The notes under the pieces are model-generated. The model was not told the DNA's origin, ran no database searches, and saw only the letters and a list, made by a program, of their open reading frames with translations. This document shows, piece by piece, positions 27,916 through 37,525 of a stretch of 64,000 bases of DNA. The translations under genes were made by a program, and so were the position numbers. Every line of letters begins with the position of its first letter. Position 1 is the first letter of the stretch. Origin of the DNA: UBA5109 sp965661005 (GTDB lineage Bacteria; Pseudomonadota; Gammaproteobacteria; Pseudomonadales; Pseudohongiellaceae). The stretch lies in assembly GCA_965661005.1 (NCBI GenBank), contig CBFICB010000003.1, forward strand, positions 228,110 to 292,109, read 5' to 3'.

Positions 27916-28629
27916 CTAACTTAAATCGATACCTAAACGTTGTCCAACTTCTTTATAGGTCTCTATTACATTACCTAAATTTTGCCGGAAACGATCTTTA
28001 TCCATTTTATTTCGAGTAGATTTATCCCAGATACGACAGCCATCTGGGCTGAATTCATCGCCTAAAGTAATTTCTCCATCTGACAGACCAAATTCCAGTT
28101 TGTAATCGACTAACAACATGTCAGCTTTAAGAAAAAAATCTTTCAATATTGTGTTAACTTTTATGGTTAAGGCTTTCATTTCTTCTATATCTTCTGCTTT
28201 AGCCCAGCCAAAAGAAATAATATGAGAATCATTAATCATAGGGTCGTGAAGCGCATCATTTTTTAAAAAAAATTCAAAAGTAGGAGGATTTATGCTGATC
28301 CCTTCTTCTATTCCATAGCGCTTACAAAGACTTCCTGCGGCATAGTTTCTAACCACACACTCGACTGGAATCATATCAAGTTTTTTTACTAAAGAATCTG
28401 TGTCTGACAAGCGCTTAACAAAGTGAGTAGGAATTCCTTCTGCTGAAAGTTTTTCCATAATATAAGCATTAAAAATATTATTAACCTTACCTTTATCTGA
28501 TAATTGCTCAACTCTTTCACCGTCAAATGCTGAGGTGTCATCACGAAAGTGTAGTATGAATAGTTCAGGATCATCAGTTCGATAAACTGATTTGGCTTTT
28601 CCTGAGTAAAGCTCTTCACCCATTTGCAT
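27916..28629 (-). CDS. purC: Phosphoribosylaminoimidazole-succinocarboxamide synthase (SAICAR synthase)
   Basis: ATP-dependent ligation of aspartate to CAIR in purine synthesis. The 237-residue protein opens with ELYSGKAKSVYRTDDP and has the ATP/substrate loop RDDTSAFDGERVEQL, then KLDMIPVECVVRNYAAGSL and LVDYKLEFG with the metal-binding Glu/Asp. The late DEFSPDGCRIWD matches the family. It starts the leftward run that in Pseudomonas reads dapA-bamC-purC; the order is kept here. Confidence 0.97.
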   Translation of the reverse strand: MQMGEELYSGKAKSVYRTDDPELFILHFRDDTSAFDGERVEQLSDKGKVNNIFNAYIMEKLSAEGIPTHFVKRLSDTDSLVKKLDMIPVECVVRNYAAGSLCKRYGIEEGISINPPTFEFFLKNDALHDPMINDSHIISFGWAKAEDIEEMKALTIKVNTILKDFFLKADMLLVDYKLEFGLSDGEITLGDEFSPDGCRIWDKSTRNKMDKDRFRQNLGNVIETYKEVGQRLGIDLS

Positions 28630-28685
28630 TTGTTTATCACTCCAATTGCAACTGCTTACAGATTGTAAACCTGCGATAAGTTGTT

Positions 28686-29804
28686 CTAGATTAGATTTCT
28701 TATGGTTTGTATTAAATTATTGATACGTTCGATATCTTGTTGTTCTTGAAGATCCAAAGCTTCATCCGAGAGAGAGCCAGAATAAGACTCGTTCACAACA
28801 TCAACCATTCTTAGAGCAACAACATCAATCCCTGCTCTGGCTTGAACTAAAAAAACGCCAAATGGAATTGTTTCATTTTGCCGGCCTGCGGAGATTAAAC
28901 GACCAATAAAACCTTGATCTTCATCCTCTGCATTTTCACCATATCTGACCGAAAACAAACCTTCATCAACATTCTCTTCTATAATTTCAATGCCTGCGCG
29001 CTCCAGGGCTCTAGCCACTGCAGCCCAACTGCGATCAAAATCCGCTCTGAGGTGAAGCATATTAATACCGCCTTCAGTGAGCATAGATGCTTTGCCTTCA
29101 GAAGGCATATTGCCAGCTAAGAATGACACCGTTGTAGCCTGATAATTTCTCATTTCATTAGCCAGGAAAACAGATATCTCATTCAAGACTTCGCTTGCAT
29201 AATCAACATTCATGGACTGTTCAGGCCAATTAACTCGCTCGCTTACCTCGGTGTTTTGTGGCATTGATATATGCACGAGACTAACTTCAGCACTTTCATC
29301 CTGAAAACCAGGCTCGACCAGCATTCGAATTTTTTCCTGGCTTTCGTTACTCCCATCATCAACAAACCAAGTGGTTTCCAGCATGCCGTTTGTCGGGTTT
29401 TCAAGAGACAGTTCAATGCCTTTTTCTAGCCAATACTGTCTTACTCTAGGCCATACCTGACTAACACTGGCATCAACTACTGCCCAACGATTTTCATTCA
29501 TGCTCTGGATGACCACTGAACGATCAGGATCTCTCTGCAAGGGACGAGGGCGAGGTGCCACAATAAAAGGTTCACCTGAAGCCGTGCTGACTGTAGGAAT
29601 GACTAATAAATCATCAATAATGTAGGAGTCCATACTATCAGGGACAACAATACGAGGAATTGATCCGGCTTCAAGATAATCTGCCTGCCGATCTCGAAAA
29701 AAGCCTTCCTCTCCAAAAAGTTCGAGACCCAGGACGCTGCATGCTGATAAGTCAGTCAACATGATCATCGTCGCTAAAAATTTTAATGGTCTGGCAATTT
29801 GCAT
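28686..29804 (-). CDS. bamC: Outer-membrane protein assembly factor BamC
   Basis: Lipoprotein subunit of the Bam complex, which inserts beta-barrel proteins into the outer membrane. The start is the ATG at 29804, which yields a lipoprotein signal with lipobox DLSAC; the open frame runs further up to 29900 into dapA but that would bury the signal. The mature N-terminus (RDRQADYLEA, IVVPDSMD) corresponds to the unstructured BamD-binding segment. Two helix-grip domains follow (about 115-215 and 245-370). It is 372 residues, similar to known BamC. Downstream of dapA by 40 bases, the usual position. Confidence 0.9.
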   Translation of the reverse strand: MQIARPLKFLATMIMLTDLSACSVLGLELFGEEGFFRDRQADYLEAGSIPRIVVPDSMDSYIIDDLLVIPTVSTASGEPFIVAPRPRPLQRDPDRSVVIQSMNENRWAVVDASVSQVWPRVRQYWLEKGIELSLENPTNGMLETTWFVDDGSNESQEKIRMLVEPGFQDESAEVSLVHISMPQNTEVSERVNWPEQSMNVDYASEVLNEISVFLANEMRNYQATTVSFLAGNMPSEGKASMLTEGGINMLHLRADFDRSWAAVARALERAGIEIIEENVDEGLFSVRYGENAEDEDQGFIGRLISAGRQNETIPFGVFLVQARAGIDVVALRMVDVVNESYSGSLSDEALDLQEQQDIERINNLIQTIRNLI

Positions 29805-29844
29805 ATAGCTTGTTTCTAACCCTTGGTGAATAAATCTATGGAAA

Positions 29845-30723
29845 CTAAATAATACCTGCTTGTTCCAGAGTTGAACGAAAATAATCGTGGTAAATTTCAT
29901 CCATAGCTGTCAAAGGTAGTCGGATTCCAGGGCCTATTTTACCCATTACCTGTAAAGCCCATTTTACCGGTATAGGGTTAGACTCCAAAAAAAGACATTT
30001 ATTCAGAATAACTAAAGCATCATCAAGAGGCCCTGCTTTCCCCTTATCCCCAGCCATTGCGTAATGACAAAGTTCATGCATAATTTTTGGAACAATATTC
30101 GCCGTTACTGAAATACAACCTTGCGCGCCTAGGAGCATTAAGGCCATGGCTGTAGGGTCATCACCACTATAGACCTGAAAGTCATCTCTACGGCATAACT
30201 CAATAACTTCCTTTCCGCGTGTAATATTTCCAGTTGCTTCTTTAACGCCAATAATATTCTCAACATCAGAAAGCGCTTTAATAGTATCTGGAAGCATATC
30301 GCAAGCCGTTCTAGCAGGAACATTGTATAAAATCTGAGGGATATCAACGGCTTCAGCTATTGCAGTATGGTGAGCGATTAGGCCTTTTTGTGTAGGTTTG
30401 TTGTAATAAGGCGTCACTAACAAACAAGCATCAGCACCTGAGTCTTTAGCCGCCTGAGTCAACTCAATGGCCTCTCTCGTTGAATTTGCGCCAGTTCCAG
30501 CAATAACCGGGATGCGACCATTCACAGTTTTAACCACATGATCGACGACAAATGAGTTTTCTTCCATCGACAGGGTTGGAGACTCACCGGTAGTTCCAAC
30601 GGCAACAATACCATCAGTCCCCTCTGCAATATGCCATTCAAGCAATTGATCCAGGGTTGGCAGATCTATCTCCCCATTTTCAGACATTGGTGTAACCAAC
30701 GCTACAATACTGCCTTTAATCAT
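29845..30723 (-). CDS. dapA: 4-hydroxy-tetrahydrodipicolinate synthase
   Basis: Condenses pyruvate with aspartate semialdehyde, the first committed step to lysine and diaminopimelate. The 292-residue TIM-barrel has the family start MIKGSIVALVTPM, GTTGESPTLS, the tyrosine segment LYNVPARTACDM and the Schiff-base lysine in GVKEATGN. The open frame begins at 30762 but the ATG at 30723 gives the conserved opening. Position between perM and bamC agrees with Pseudomonas, apart from gcvR/bcp, which are absent. Confidence 0.97.
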   Translation of the reverse strand: MIKGSIVALVTPMSENGEIDLPTLDQLLEWHIAEGTDGIVAVGTTGESPTLSMEENSFVVDHVVKTVNGRIPVIAGTGANSTREAIELTQAAKDSGADACLLVTPYYNKPTQKGLIAHHTAIAEAVDIPQILYNVPARTACDMLPDTIKALSDVENIIGVKEATGNITRGKEVIELCRRDDFQVYSGDDPTAMALMLLGAQGCISVTANIVPKIMHELCHYAMAGDKGKAGPLDDALVILNKCLFLESNPIPVKWALQVMGKIGPGIRLPLTAMDEIYHDYFRSTLEQAGII

Positions 30724-30826
30724 TCTGCCCCCATTAAGGAAAAAAGTTTTGGACCAAACCAAACGCAGGATTTTATCTTAACTCCATGCAAGATAATAGA
30801 AAGAGTCTTGCGTTCAGGCTTATTCA

Positions 30827-31894
30827 TCAAGATTTTTCTTCTGCGGCTCGGTGTACTGGCCAAGCTCGAATTATAGCTTTCAGAAAGGTTGCTAGTGGAA
30901 TCGCAAAAAAGACCCCCCAAAAACCCCAAATTCCACCAAAAACCAGAATTGCTGCGATAATCGCCAAGGGATGCAAATTTACCGTTTCTGAAAAGATAAG
31001 TGGTACCAGCAAATTACCATCCAGCATTTGCAGTACAGTATAAGCAATCATTACTTGATATAAATCTGAGCTTAAACCCCATTGAAACAATCCAGCCAGA
31101 AAAACAGGGATAGCGATAACTGTTGCTCCAACATAGGGCACAACGACTGAAAAACCTGTCATAAATGCCAGCAACACAGAATAATTTAAATCCAGTATCG
31201 CAAAAACGGCATAGGAGGATATGGTTACGATAATGATTTCTAAGGCCTTCCCTCGAATATAATTAGCAAGCTGCCCATTCATCTCTTGCCATATCTGCGC
31301 CATAATCGGCCTTTTTTCAGGCAGCCAGTTTTCTAGCCAATTCAATAATTTATCAGCATCTTTGAGCATGAAAAAGACAAGAATAGGCACCAGTATTGTG
31401 TACACCAGCAAAGCAACCAGACGAGTAATACTGCTCACTGAATAAGAAAGTATACTTTGCCCCATTTGACCAAGTGCATTTTGTAAGCTGTTTATCCAGC
31501 CTTGTATTTGAGCTTCAGTAAACAACTCTGGGTAATTTTCGGGCAGCAGCAGTAAAAACGTACGCAATTGGCTCATCATGTTAGGCAGTTCATCAATGAA
31601 CAGGGCCAAGCGACTCCAGGTAAAGGGGAGTAACACCAGAATGATCAAAATCATCACGCCTAAAAACAATAAATAGGTCAGATAAACTGACAGTCGATAG
31701 GATAAATTGAGCCTAACCAGTGAATTAACCAAGCCCTGTAAAATAAAGCTAATCACCAAGCTCCATAACAAAGGGGCAACCACTCCCCCCAAAGTCATCA
31801 TGACAACAATACCCACTACAATGAGAATCGTGAAAATCAACGCTTCCTCTTCTGAGAAGTAGCGCTCGTACAAATCATTAATTATTCTCAGCAT
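30827..31894 (-). CDS. perM: AI-2E family transporter (PerM)
   Basis: Inner-membrane protein of the AI-2E/PerM superfamily, about 355 residues with roughly eight membrane segments. The pattern of two N-terminal segment pairs, a central periplasmic helix-rich part (about 90-150), and a C-terminal set including YSVLLAFMTGFSVVVPYVGA fits the family, as does the later LVPLIFSETVNLHPLAI. The transported substrate is not established for this subfamily. In E. coli perM adjoins bepA, and here they are separated only by tusA. Confidence 0.88.
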   Translation of the reverse strand: MLRIINDLYERYFSEEEALIFTILIVVGIVVMMTLGGVVAPLLWSLVISFILQGLVNSLVRLNLSYRLSVYLTYLLFLGVMILIILVLLPFTWSRLALFIDELPNMMSQLRTFLLLLPENYPELFTEAQIQGWINSLQNALGQMGQSILSYSVSSITRLVALLVYTILVPILVFFMLKDADKLLNWLENWLPEKRPIMAQIWQEMNGQLANYIRGKALEIIIVTISSYAVFAILDLNYSVLLAFMTGFSVVVPYVGATVIAIPVFLAGLFQWGLSSDLYQVMIAYTVLQMLDGNLLVPLIFSETVNLHPLAIIAAILVFGGIWGFWGVFFAIPLATFLKAIIRAWPVHRAAEEKS

Positions 31895-31945
31895 TGAGAA
31901 ACCTTTAAGGTTAAAAAATTAAAATACCAACTCTGGTAGTAGAAT

Positions 31946-32179
31946 CTAGCTTTTTTCTAAGGTGTATTGAAACCGACCATCTTCCCGCTTCATTTCCAGT
32001 AACTTATTGCCGCTTTGCTCAGCAAAAACTTGAAAGTCCCTCTCTGACCCTGGATCTGTCGCCAACACTTTGATTTTTTGGCCACTTTGCATCTTGTTTA
32101 AGGCTTGCTTAGTCTTTAGAAGAGGTAAAGGACAAACTAAACCACTCAAATCAAGCTCTAGGTCGGTGACATTATCCAT
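31946..32179 (-). CDS. tusA: Sulfurtransferase TusA family protein
   Basis: Small (77-residue) persulfide carrier. The active-site cysteine lies in the family motif LVCPLPLLKTKQALN, and the C-terminal part ends MKREDGRFQYTLEK. TusA relays sulfur for 2-thiouridine in tRNA and to other acceptors. The neighbourhood (perM, bepA, nadA) is that of the Pseudomonas TusA-like gene, which influences molybdoenzyme and thiolation functions, so this could be the TusA paralogue rather than TusA itself. Confidence 0.88.
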   Translation of the reverse strand: MDNVTDLELDLSGLVCPLPLLKTKQALNKMQSGQKIKVLATDPGSERDFQVFAEQSGNKLLEMKREDGRFQYTLEKS

Positions 32180-32279
32180 CGTCTCATTTTAGCAAGGCAT
32201 TACTAAAAAACCGAGTTATTACATGGAATTAATAGTATTATTTGCAATCAAATCTATTAATTAATATAAACTAAGCACA

Positions 32280-33749
32280 ATGGCTAGAGTGAGCATGTCC
32301 CTAATACAAAAAACAAAACCCTACTTGCTGGCGGTAAGTATTTGTATCGGCATGCTCTCTAAGCAATCAGTATACTCTCAAATTGAAAATCTTCCTGTTT
32401 TAGGAAATGCCGTATCAGGCACCATAACGACACAGCAGGAATATGAGTTTGGTCGAGAAATAATTAGATCAATGCGTGCGCAAACTCCCTTGTTACATGA
32501 TCCCCTAATTGAAGAATACATTGCCAGCTTAAGTTACCACCTAGCTGCCAACAGTGAACTCACCGATCATCGTCTTGAATTTCTTTTAATTGATAGCGAC
32601 CAATTAAATGCTTTCGCTGCCCCGGGCGGTATTGTTGGTATAAATGCAGGCTTGTTTACTTATTCAGACAATGAAGGACAGTTCGCTTCTGTCGTTTCTC
32701 ACGAGTTAGCTCATTTAAGCCAGCGTCACTACGCTCGAGGACTAGCACAAGCGCAATCCAATCGAATCGCATCCATTGCATCAATGTTAGCCAGCCTTTT
32801 GATTGTGGCTGCTGGTGGAGGTGAAGCCGGGCAAGCAGCAATTTCTGCATCACAGGCTCTAATGACTGAAAACCGCTTACAATTCAGTCGCGCCAATGAA
32901 GCTGAAGCTGACCGCGTTGGCATGCGCACGCTTTATAAAGCCGGTTTTGATCCTCAGGATATGCCAGGGATGTTTGAAAACATGATGCAAATGCGCAGCT
33001 TCTCCAGGCAGATTCCTGAATTTCTTTCTTCTCACCCTCTGGATGAAAACCGAGTGGCCGACACTAGAAACCGTGCACTCGCATTACCCGCTGTAGAGCA
33101 TATTCAGAATGTTGAATTCCTGCTGATGAAACAGCGTGCTTTGTTACATTTTGAAAATGGCTATGAAAGCTTTATTGCAAATCTGGAGCGTAACCTACCG
33201 CAACTAAATGGCGCTGAAGCAGATGCAGCAGTCTATGGAATAGCAATTGCCCAATTAAAAAGGGGTGAATTTGTTGCAGCTTCAGAAACCCTAACGGCCT
33301 TGCTAAGAAAAGATCCCAACAGAATTTCTTATGTCGTGCTTGAAGCCGAGATAGCAGCAGCAGCGGAAAATTATGACCTGGCTATAGCCATTCTAGAAGA
33401 TCACCTTGATATCAATCCAGATAACTACCCTCTTTCTATCACTTACGCTCAAGTACTCGATGCAAACAGTCGCCATGAAGATGCCATAGCTGTTTATAAA
33501 GAGTTAAGCATACAGCGCCCAACTGATATAAATATTTGGTATGAGCTTGCTGAGCTACAAGGCCTAGTTGGAGATATTTCTGGAGTACATCAAGCAAGGG
33601 CTGAATACTTTTATGGCACTGGTGAATTTGGTCGGGCACTAGAACATTTAAATTTAGCATTACGAGAAAGAAATAACCCCTTAACAACGGCAAGAATAAA
33701 TCAGCGTATAGAAGATATCCAAGAAACTATAGATCGCTTTTATCAATAA
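32280..33749 (+). CDS. bepA: Beta-barrel assembly-enhancing protease BepA (M48 metalloprotease with TPR)
   Basis: Periplasmic zinc protease and chaperone that helps LptD and other outer-membrane proteins mature or be degraded. The signal peptide spans about residues 8-34 (hydrophobic YLLAVSICIGML, cleavage near VYSQ). The zinc motif is HELAH within VVSHELAHLSQRH, with the third ligand in RANEAEADRVGM. The C-terminal half (about 280-485) is a set of TPR repeats. Length 489 matches BepA. An ATG at 32295 is an alternative start. It is divergent from tusA and convergent with nadA. Confidence 0.94.
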   Translation: MARVSMSLIQKTKPYLLAVSICIGMLSKQSVYSQIENLPVLGNAVSGTITTQQEYEFGREIIRSMRAQTPLLHDPLIEEYIASLSYHLAANSELTDHRLEFLLIDSDQLNAFAAPGGIVGINAGLFTYSDNEGQFASVVSHELAHLSQRHYARGLAQAQSNRIASIASMLASLLIVAAGGGEAGQAAISASQALMTENRLQFSRANEAEADRVGMRTLYKAGFDPQDMPGMFENMMQMRSFSRQIPEFLSSHPLDENRVADTRNRALALPAVEHIQNVEFLLMKQRALLHFENGYESFIANLERNLPQLNGAEADAAVYGIAIAQLKRGEFVAASETLTALLRKDPNRISYVVLEAEIAAAAENYDLAIAILEDHLDINPDNYPLSITYAQVLDANSRHEDAIAVYKELSIQRPTDINIWYELAELQGLVGDISGVHQARAEYFYGTGEFGRALEHLNLALRERNNPLTTARINQRIEDIQETIDRFYQ

Positions 33750-33789
33750 CTACCAATAACAGCATATCCAGACAACTACCTTGTTGTTA

Positions 33790-34866
33790 TTAGGTATTCT
33801 TTTTAAAATCCAACATTCTTTGTAAAGGCACCATTGCTTGTTCCCCCAACTCCCTTTCAACAAGAATTTCATTATTCTCATGTAACAGAGATTCATACAA
33901 ATTCTGCAAAGTATTCATTCCCATCCAAGGACAATGTGCACAACTTCGACAGGTCGCCCCATCACCAGAAGTTGGAGCCATAATAAACTCTTTCTCGGGA
34001 GTAGCCTGCTGTAGTTTATAAAAAATTCCGGCATCAGTTGCGACAATAAACTGTTTTTCAGATCGATTTATCGCTGCATTAATGATTTGGCTCGTAGACC
34101 CTACTACATCAGCCTCATTCAATATTGCTAGAGGAGATTCCGGATGAGCCAGGATTGCTGCCTCTGGATAGAGATGCTTCATTTCCTCCAAGGCTTTTAG
34201 TTTGAATTCTTCGTGCACGATACAGGCACCATCCCAGAGTAAAACATCCTCCTCAGCAGCACCCAGCTTGTTTTGAATATATCTACCCAGGTGTTTGTCA
34301 GGCGCCCAAATAATTTTTTCACCCTGATCAAGCAAATGTTCAACAACATCAACGGCTATAGCTGATGTCACTACCCAGTCGGCACGAGCTTTAACTTCAG
34401 CTGAGGTGTTGGCATACACAACAACCTTATGCTCAGGATGCTGGTCACAAAAGGCTGAGAATGTTTCAATCGGGCAGCCAATATCCAATGAACATGTTGC
34501 CTCTAGGGTCGGCATCAAAATAGTTTTTTCTGGACTTAAAATCTTAGCCGTTTCACCCATAAATTTGACCCCACAAACCATCAGGGTCTTTGCCGAAGAG
34601 TTACTGCCGAAACGAGCCATCTCAAGAGAATCTGCTACACAACCCGAAGTTTTATCAGCTAAAGCCTGAAGCAAAGGGTCCGTATAATAATGAGCAACCA
34701 GTGCTGCGTTTTTTTTTGCCAGCAAAGCTATAATTTTGCTTTCATAATCAGCGTTTTGCTGATCAGATAGCGGTTGGTTTTCAGGAATTTTATCTAAAAA
34801 CTCACGCACAAATACTCTGTCTGCAATGAGTTCATTTCCTGAACTTAGGTTTTCTAGCTTACTCAT
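33790..34866 (-). CDS. nadA: Quinolinate synthase NadA
   Basis: Iron-sulfur enzyme that condenses iminoaspartate with dihydroxyacetone phosphate to quinolinate for NAD synthesis. The 358-residue protein shows AHYYTDPLLQALAD early, CGVKFMGETAKILSPEK, CSLDIGCP and the C-terminal CRSCAHCPWMGMN, which together supply the cluster cysteines. NadB and NadC are elsewhere. It lies between convergent bepA and the leftward tRNA-Lys. Confidence 0.96.
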   Translation of the reverse strand: MSKLENLSSGNELIADRVFVREFLDKIPENQPLSDQQNADYESKIIALLAKKNAALVAHYYTDPLLQALADKTSGCVADSLEMARFGSNSSAKTLMVCGVKFMGETAKILSPEKTILMPTLEATCSLDIGCPIETFSAFCDQHPEHKVVVYANTSAEVKARADWVVTSAIAVDVVEHLLDQGEKIIWAPDKHLGRYIQNKLGAAEEDVLLWDGACIVHEEFKLKALEEMKHLYPEAAILAHPESPLAILNEADVVGSTSQIINAAINRSEKQFIVATDAGIFYKLQQATPEKEFIMAPTSGDGATCRSCAHCPWMGMNTLQNLYESLLHENNEILVERELGEQAMVPLQRMLDFKKNT

Positions 34867-34952
34867 AGATTCTTGATGTCAATTGTATACATGATCGTTA
34901 GAAGGAATGATAAAGACAAATATGCTAAAGATACAAAAGAAAAGTTAAAAAA

Positions 34953-34992
34953 GGTAAAAAAAGAAAGGGGCCTAAGCTCTGCTATAGCCCCT
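34953..34992 (-). terminator. Intrinsic terminator after tRNA-Lys
   Basis: On the minus strand the tRNA end is followed by AGGGG, a 17-base loop region with internal GCT/AGC pairing, then CCCCT and a T-rich run with only a C interrupting. The stem arms are at 34988-34992 and 34966-34970. This fits a terminator for the tRNA and separates it from nadA. Confidence 0.7.
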
Positions 34993-34997
34993 GAAAA

Positions 34998-35073
34998 TGG
35001 TGGGACGTGTGCGACTCGAACGCACGACCAATTGGTTAAAAGCCAACTGCTCTACCGACTGAGCTAACGTCCC
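34998..35073 (-). tRNA. tRNA-Lys (anticodon UUU)
   Basis: A 76-base cloverleaf read on the minus strand, beginning GGGACGTTAGCTCAG with D-loop TCGGTAGAGC, anticodon loop CTTTTAA (UUU at 34-36), TTCGAGTC T-loop and an encoded 3' CCA at 34998-35000. The acceptor stem GGGACG/CGTCCC pairs fully. It sits directly upstream of the nadA side and next to queC, the same place as in Pseudomonas. Confidence 0.97.
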
Positions 35074-35142
35074 AAATACAAAGGCGCACATAGTACTGTT
35101 TTCAGAGAAAAATACAAGTTTTTGTCCCAACTTTAGACATAA

Positions 35143-35832
35143 CTAGAGCTGATAATTAGTAGGATCAGCGACCCCCGCATCAAAGAAGCCTTTAATACGA
35201 AGACGACAACTGTCACAACGCCCACAAGCCTTACCTTCATGATCTGCCTGATAGCATGAAACTGTTTGCCCATAGTCTACGCCTAAAGCCATACCCTGCT
35301 TGATTATTTCAGCTTTACTTGCATGTATTAAAGGTGTCCTTATTTCAATTTCATGCCCTTCCACACCAATTTTAGTCGCTAAATTTGCCATTTTCTGAAA
35401 GGCTTCAATGAAATCAGGCCGGCAGTCTGGATAACCAGAATAATCGAGAGCGTTGACACCAATAAATATAGTTGCTGCTTGCAAAACTTCCGCCCAGCCA
35501 AGTGCATAAGACATGAAAATAGTATTGCGGGCTGGGACATAGGTTATTGGGATACCATCACTTTCAATTTCTGGCACTGCAATGCTCATATCGGTCAACG
35601 CTGAACCACCTATCCCTGACATGTCAATTCGAATAGTTTTGTAGTCACTTACCCGCATATCTTCAGCTAATTTTCTTGCTGCATGCAATTCACTTTTGTG
35701 ACGTTGCCCATAATCGAAACTTAAGGCATAACAGTCGTAACCCTGATCTTTAGCAATGGCTAAACAAGTTGCCGAATCCAGACCTCCAGAAATTAAAACA
35801 ACGGCTTTATTTGAGGATGCTTTAGAATTCAT
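35143..35832 (-). CDS. queC: 7-cyano-7-deazaguanine synthase QueC
   Basis: Converts 7-carboxy-7-deazaguanine to preQ0 using ATP and ammonia, in queuosine synthesis. The PP-loop is LISGGLDSATCLA at the N-terminus. The zinc-binding cysteines are in SCYQADHEGKACGRCDSCRLR at the C-terminus. The 229 residues are normal. It starts one base after the queE stop, so queE-queC are one operon. QueD, QueF and Tgt are not visible here. Confidence 0.97.
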   Translation of the reverse strand: MNSKASSNKAVVLISGGLDSATCLAIAKDQGYDCYALSFDYGQRHKSELHAARKLAEDMRVSDYKTIRIDMSGIGGSALTDMSIAVPEIESDGIPITYVPARNTIFMSYALGWAEVLQAATIFIGVNALDYSGYPDCRPDFIEAFQKMANLATKIGVEGHEIEIRTPLIHASKAEIIKQGMALGVDYGQTVSCYQADHEGKACGRCDSCRLRIKGFFDAGVADPTNYQL

Positions 35833-35833
35833 A

Positions 35834-36481
35834 CTAATAACCAGGTTTATTTCCCCACAAATATTTATGGAGCTGGATTTGAAACCTAATCTTTAAACGA
35901 TCTGCCAATATCCATTCTGCTAATTCTTTTGCGGGCATCTGTTCATTGCTCGGTGAGAACAGGACATCGGCTACTTTTTCTTGTAAATCATGTTCTTCAA
36001 CTTTGCTTTTTGACCATTCATAATCTTCTCTGTCACAAATAATAAATTTGATCTGATCCTGTGCTGTTAAGTACTTAATATTAGATTCCAGATTTTTATC
36101 TATCTCTCCTGAACCTGGTGTTTTTAAATCCATTACTTTGATAACTCTTTTATCAACTCCCTGCAGATCTATAGCGCCACTTGTCTCCAAAGAAACAATA
36201 TAGTCTTTATCACATAAAGCAGTTAACAGTGGCAGACAGGCTTTCTGTGCAAGGGGCTCCCCACCAGTAACGGTGACATAAGGAGTTGAATAAGATTCGA
36301 CGTCTTTTAACACTTGCTCAAGCTCGTAAATAACTCCTCCAGTAAATGCATAGGCTGTATCACAATATTGGCATCGTAAAGGGCAACCAGTGAGACGAAT
36401 AAACACAGTGGGCTTACCAACTGTATTACTTTCACCTTGCAAGGAATGGAATATTTCAGTGATACGTAATGCTGTGCTCAT
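35834..36481 (-). CDS. queE: 7-carboxy-7-deazaguanine synthase QueE
   Basis: Radical SAM enzyme that contracts the ring of 6-carboxytetrahydropterin. The 215-residue protein has the cluster motif CPLRCQYCDTAY (CxxxCxxC) preceded by SLQGESNTVGKPTVFIRLTG, and the SAM-binding TVTGGEPL. It lies immediately upstream of queC and 41 bases after cpoB, so Tol-Pal and queuosine genes form one leftward run. Confidence 0.96.
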   Translation of the reverse strand: MSTALRITEIFHSLQGESNTVGKPTVFIRLTGCPLRCQYCDTAYAFTGGVIYELEQVLKDVESYSTPYVTVTGGEPLAQKACLPLLTALCDKDYIVSLETSGAIDLQGVDKRVIKVMDLKTPGSGEIDKNLESNIKYLTAQDQIKFIICDREDYEWSKSKVEEHDLQEKVADVLFSPSNEQMPAKELAEWILADRLKIRFQIQLHKYLWGNKPGY

Positions 36482-36521
36482 TACCTTACAGCAACCGTTT
36501 AGTTAGAAAAGTTTAAGAAAT

Positions 36522-37514
36522 TTAACGATTATAGCCATCACGTAAATATACTTCGGCTAAACGCAATGAAGCACTACCACTATTAGCGAAATCTTCTAGG
36601 AGCTCACGCCAAACTTGTTGAGCTCGGCGTTCATTATCCATCAAGCTATATACGATACCTAGCTTCAACATCGAGTCTGGGGCTTTTTCATGTGTTGGGA
36701 AATCGTCAACAACCTGATTAAATACGTTAATTGCTTGAGAGTACCTTTCTACCAGAATTAAAGCCTCACCCTGCCAGTAATAGGCATTGGGAGCGAGTCG
36801 ACCTTGCGGGTAGTCTTCTATCATCTGCTGAAAAACAGAAATAGACGATTCAAATTCTCCATCATTTAAAAGCAAGTTTCTGGCTTCTTGATACAACTCT
36901 TCTTCAGACTTGGGCTCTATATTAGAGCCTAATGTTATTGTTGTTTGTGAGCTATCGCTTGGCAAATTTAAAGCGGGTTCTGCCAAAGCTGGTTCAATGA
37001 CTGTTGGCACAATAGGGTTTGTAGAGTTATTTAAGCTTGGATTTAGCGCATCTTGTGCGGCAGATTCGAGACTGCTAGGTTCTGTAATACCACCCAACCC
37101 CAGACCTTGCTGAGTGGAATTGCCTAAAGCACCACCAATGCCGTTGCCGGGAGCGGAGGACATTCGCTGATTTAATTCGCTGAGACGACCATCAAGATCC
37201 AGATAGCGGTCACGTTGTTCATTCTCCATACGCCGAATCTGATAAGTTTGCTCTTCAACCAAGCCTCTGAGAGTTTGAACTTCTCGTTGTAATGCTTCCA
37301 CCATATTGTAAAGAGTAACAACTATTTCATTACCATTACTGGAAGCCGTATTATTGCTGCCAGCTTGTGATGCTGCCTGACTGGATGGGTTATCTGCTCC
37401 CGCATCAACAACCTGAACCTGTGAAAACACAGAAGTAGAAGTACTTAAATACATCAATGCAATGAATGATGTTTTTGAAAATAATGCTTTGAAATGAGAA
37501 GCATATTTAGGCAT
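36522..37514 (-). CDS. cpoB: Cell division coordinator CpoB (YbgF)
   Basis: Periplasmic TPR protein that coordinates PBP1b and Tol energy with outer-membrane constriction. It has a signal peptide (about residues 1-32, ending SVFSQ), a coiled-coil trimerisation region (about 60-130, VEALQREVQTLRGLVEEQ), a Ser/Asn/Pro-rich linker and a C-terminal TPR domain with YQEARNLLLN and NAYYWQGEALI. The frame opens at 37535; the ATG at 37514 is preferred since its GGGAT ribosome site lies just beyond the hairpin described below. It is the last gene of the tol-pal group. Confidence 0.92.
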   Translation of the reverse strand: MPKYASHFKALFSKTSFIALMYLSTSTSVFSQVQVVDAGADNPSSQAASQAGSNNTASSNGNEIVVTLYNMVEALQREVQTLRGLVEEQTYQIRRMENEQRDRYLDLDGRLSELNQRMSSAPGNGIGGALGNSTQQGLGLGGITEPSSLESAAQDALNPSLNNSTNPIVPTVIEPALAEPALNLPSDSSQTTITLGSNIEPKSEEELYQEARNLLLNDGEFESSISVFQQMIEDYPQGRLAPNAYYWQGEALILVERYSQAINVFNQVVDDFPTHEKAPDSMLKLGIVYSLMDNERRAQQVWRELLEDFANSGSASLRLAEVYLRDGYNR

Positions 37515-37525
37515 ATGATCATCCC

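Noticed and set aside
29805..29900. Longer BamC start at 29900
   Set aside because: It would overlap dapA and bury the lipoprotein signal; the ATG at 29804 gives a proper lipobox.
33752..33795. Hairpin between convergent bepA and nadA (AATAACA with TGTTATT)
   Set aside because: Stem is AT-rich, only 7 bp and with a loop over 20 bases, too weak to call a terminator.
34873..35067. Open frame on the plus strand ending CATRTHDQLVKSQLLYRLS
   Set aside because: It is the antisense translation of tRNA-Lys, a well-known false protein in annotations.
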